Below are positions 60,872 to 64,000 of a stretch of 64,000 bases of DNA, piece after piece. The notes under the pieces are model-generated. The model made no database searches. It saw nothing but the letters and a program-made list of their open reading frames with translations, and had not been told where the DNA came from. The stretch is taken from positions 17,189,035-17,253,034 of the forward strand of contig NC_045149.1 in NCBI RefSeq assembly GCF_008831285.2, read 5' to 3'. The position numbers and the translations under genes were made by a program. Position 1 is the first letter of the stretch. Every line of letters starts with the position of its first letter. The DNA comes from Nymphaea colorata (taxonomy: Eukaryota; Streptophyta; Magnoliopsida; Nymphaeales; Nymphaeaceae).

Positions 60872-62634
60872 CTATGACCTCACATTAGCAAGGCGAGCCC
60901 TTATTGCTTCCATGTCTTCATCATCGTCAACACCCTCAGCTACAGCTTCAGGCTGAAAAGAGTGGTGAACACGTGAGCAGAATTTTCAAGAATATGGAAG
61001 GAAAAGAATAAAAATAAACTAATCAGTGCAAGTGCTTAGCAATACCTGTCCTTGCACTCTTTGTTTCCGGGCAGGTTCCTTTACTTTTTCTCTTCTCACA
61101 GCATCTGGTAACTGTGCAGCAGTCTCGCCAGCGAGTTGAGTTAGCACTTTATCAACCTCTTCTTCAATCTCCTCTTCTATGTCTTCTGAATCTAATGCAG
61201 TGTCAACAGCATCATTGACCATTTCTTCCATTACCCCAGCCTACAGAAAAGAGAGCATTTAGTTCCAAATGAGTGATGAACATCAAAACACATTGCACTG
61301 ATCGGCTCTTCTAACTGCTGTATTTCTGAGTTGACCATAATTACGAACTTGTCTTCTAGGAACAAGCTTGAGCTATTACAAGAACACACTTTCACAATTT
61401 AATGAAACCTGCCAAACCGAGCAAAAACAGAAAAGGAGTGTAAAGCCATGGCCCATTTGCAATGACAAGGTAGCCTACATCTACTACACCATCCATTACA
61501 CATTTTAACATGATTATTTGCCATGAAATCAGACAACATAATTAACTTGCTTTTGTCACTGGAGCTTGCAGCAGTGGTTTTGGAAATGCTTATTCTCGGA
61601 ATCTAGAGCACATTTTCCTTTTACTTTTCTCGGTTTACTCAGATCAGCACACAAGCAGGGAAGAAGAAGCCAAGTCCAGTTAAAGATGGTCTTCAAATTT
61701 CTGGATATGAGTCTTCAGCAATAAATATTATATAACCTTAAGCTGATCTCAAAAAATCACGTAGTCTTGTATAAGCAACATCAACTGCTGCCAGATAGGT
61801 TGATGAATAAAGAGCTTGAGCACGGTTAATCCTTGAATGCTAGAACAATTCAACTACGTTATCATGTCTTTCATGGTCAGTCCATTCTTACCTATTGTTC
61901 CTTTTGTTCGTTAGGGGCATCTTCGAAAGGCAGAGGAGTGCCCATGCACCAGTAGTGCAGCCATTGTGGGCTAGTGTGGGCAGTTACCCACATAGACCCA
62001 CCTAAATTGGTTTATTACACTTTGGTTCCCCACAATATTTTATTATGTATTTGAAGGGTTAACCTTTTTTGAAAGGCTTAAGTTTGGTTACTATCTATTA
62101 GTGCCCCAGGGAAAAGTTTCCGCCTCAGTTACTGTCATTCCTCATCTTACGACCTTCTCACCCACTGAGGTGTGACTAAAATTTTGGAAAGGAACCACTT
62201 AAAAACAGAGAGGAACGGTCATGAGACACCCTCCATGGTGCTTGATGGGGAGAGTGCGAATGAGATATACAGTCTGTCTCAGACCTTTTCCTCCCCCATT
62301 CATACACACCCTAGATGAAGATAATGGTAACACAATCTACCTTCAGTTCCTTTTTTAATGACAAAATTGTAATTGCAGCTGGGTGACAATGAAAAGCAAA
62401 GTGATGAAGGATCAAGAAGGAGAACAAGTGGCAAAGCCCCAGATCATGGTGTCAAATTTTTCATTTACATGCTTAAAGTATCACAGAGGATTTAGTAATA
62501 AGTATACTTGACCTTCGTCATTTCTTTGGTGAATTCCTGCATAGTAGCAGCCACCTCTGGTGCTTTCATGAGCCCATTGACAAGTTTCATCACTTCTGCA
62601 CTCTTTGACAGGTGTCCAACAGTACGAGCAGTAG
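60872..62634 (-). CDS. VPS24: VPS24/CHMP3 homolog, ESCRT-III subunit, 3' part of gene
   Basis: Three exons join in frame on the minus strand: 62634-62513, 61240-61046 and 60952-60872 (stop TAG), giving the C-terminal 131 residues or so of a protein of usually about 225-230 aa. Visible parts: ARTVGHLSKSAEVMKLVNGL and MKAPEVAATMQEFTKEMTK (core helices), then GVMEEMVNDAVDTALDSED and the acidic IEEEIEEEVDKVLTQLAGET. The tail IRARLANVRS fits a MIM1 motif that binds the MIT domain of the VPS4 ATPase. Known role: polymerises with VPS2 on endosomes to drive intraluminal vesicle formation. The 5' exons are outside the window; no other VPS24 exon is visible up to 64000. Splice borders are all GT/AG. 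Confidence 0.9.
61930..62080. repeat. Possible hAT-like fragment in a VPS24 intron
   Basis: CAGTAGTGCAGCCATTGTGGGC followed by GGGCAGTTACCCACATAGAC resembles the GGGCAATTGCCCTCACAGTC segment of the insertion at 40488-40685. Boundaries are unclear. Confidence 0.3.
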
Positions 62635-64000
62635 CTGAACAATTTAAAGATATACACAAGCATAAGGTCCAATACTAGGAACATGAATAAAAATATTCTC
62701 TCAAAAACTTATACACAATACCCTCAAGCACAAATTAAGCAAATGGGTCCAATAAACTATTCTCCAATCTCCCAGAAAATTAAAAAAAAAAAAAATCAGA
62801 ACATGAATAATACTATTAATGGGCTTTCTACAACTCAAGCTGCAAAGGAAACCAGCATGACCTCGGGAAAAATTTTGCAGGTTGTTATATCAAAAGATAG
62901 TGGAAGACCAGTAAGGCCTCAACAAAAATATCAATGAACCAACTAGAATCCCAATGATCAGACTTCATCACACCAAACCTGGGATTAGAAACATCAAATG
63001 GAGACATTAGTATAGGACAGACAATTTCCACTAAACAGGTTTTAGATGACGATCAACAAGTCTGTCCAAGATCCTCTTCTAGAAGAAGCGGTTGTAGAAG
63101 AACAACAATATGATTGTGTTCAGTATCAGAACAGCAAACCAATCCAATACTAGGAAAATATATGTTGTAGCACCATAGATGAACTAGCACTTTCTATATT
63201 TTGAATCTCAATTATTTACAAAAAAATGTTATATTTTTATGAATTTGGAAAGAATTCAATAAAGTTTCCATTAAAAAAATGTTACATTTTTATGAATTTG
63301 GAAAGAATTCAATAAAGTTTCCATTGTCAGCCAAAAAAGCAAGTGGTAATAGATCCAAAAGACCTGCAGTTTTTGTCAATGACAAGGGAAAATACATTGA
63401 TCAATTGGTGATTGATGGCCCACTGTTATATGACTACCCTTACTAACAAAGAGAATGGAACAGAATGACAACATAAAACAGTGAACAGAGATGTGGCATC
63501 AAGTTGATATCTGAAAGATAGAAGATGATGACACATGCGACATTTTTTCCTTGTACAGTATCCATTCAAAAAAGGCTAGGAAGTAGGTCCATACCATGTC
63601 GTATTGGAATTTACAATGAATCAGCAGCAACATATGACAGATTGCATACTAAACTATTGCAGTTGCTGACATGACTGAATGTCTAATACTCTATGTCAAG
63701 TGACACAGTAAAAGTGCAACTGTCTACTTACTTGAAAGAAAATCTACTCAAACTAGTGCTTTGTCCTGCCTATTATGGTCACCTTTAGAATGTTATTCTT
63801 CTAAAGGCAATCAAGGAGGTAAGCCCATGGCAGTAGGCCAACACAGATTCATTGTCCAAGATTAGTTGGTCATCCACCAATTTCTAAACCCCTAATCAAT
63901 CTCTAATGAATTAGGTCAAAGATCTCTGTGAAACAAAGTTCATCCAAGAGGTATGTCTTGTGCTCACCTACTTGAACTTCAATAAAAGCAAAATTGTTAT
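62635..64000 (-). other. VPS24 intron sequence to the window edge
   Basis: No VPS24 exon or other gene is recognisable on either strand. It holds a 53-bp tandem duplication at about 63220-63325 (unit with TTTTTATGAATTTGGAAAGA and ATTCAATAAAGTTTCCATT). It is presumably the intron that separates the visible exons from the 5' part of the gene. Confidence 0.5.
63220..63325. repeat. 53-bp tandem duplication
   Basis: Two nearly identical head-to-tail copies; GAATTC occurs at 63252 and 63305, fixing the 53-bp period. They differ by about one base (GTTATATTT versus GTTACATTT). Confidence 0.9.

Noticed and set aside
1-64000. An undescribed multi-gene system
   Set aside because: All well-supported genes belong to recognisable plant families, and the remaining DNA is explained mainly by repeats and organelle fragments; nothing indicates a co-ordinated new system.

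Overview
This is nuclear DNA of a flowering plant. Genes are split by AT-rich introns with GT/AG borders (one GC-AG exception). Predicted proteins match plant families: a GT1-like glycosyltransferase of the At5g04480 type, group III-A XTHs, and plant ESCRT subunits. The spacers hold plant-type non-autonomous transposons, microsatellites and decayed plastid DNA. I cannot fix the species. All exon coordinates were worked out by hand from splice sites and reading frame, and no search was run.

Layout: (1) 1-8343, + strand: the 3' eight coding exons (642 aa) of a large glycosyltransferase whose 5' part lies outside the window; a Mutator-like MITE sits in one intron. (2) About 10708-14378, +: a four-exon, 579-aa acidic Ser-rich protein resembling the plant At3g52170-type 'DNA-binding' family. 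(3) 15659-17434, +: a three-exon DUF1992/DNAJC28-like protein with a mitochondrial-type N-terminus. (4) 23115-18286, -: a seven-exon VPS37 (ESCRT-I) gene with an 11-nt first coding exon and one GC-AG intron. (5) 28090-47195, -: a tandem array of three intact group III-A xyloglucan endotransglucosylase/hydrolase genes (called XTH-A, -B and -C here) with the same exon plan, plus a broken fourth copy at about 40.2-41.1 kb. (6) 49.1-60.9 kb: an 11.7-kb stretch with no convincing gene, only repeats and organelle debris. (7) 60872-62634, -: the last three exons of a VPS24/CHMP3 (ESCRT-III) gene that continues beyond the window.

Functionally, the XTH array is a secreted cell-wall enzyme cluster grown by tandem duplication. 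VPS37 and VPS24 act in the same endosomal sorting pathway (ESCRT-I and ESCRT-III), but nothing here shows that their proximity matters. The rest are housekeeping or organelle-targeted genes.

I found no convincing undescribed multi-gene system. The most useful unusual items are the XTH array with its pseudogene and transposon-expanded intron, the micro-exon and GC-AG intron of VPS37, a possible SINE-like family between XTH-A and XTH-B, two transposons with clean target-site duplications, a plastid rps11 fragment with an internal 74-bp duplication, and a 71-bp tandem repeat inside a larger dispersed repeat.
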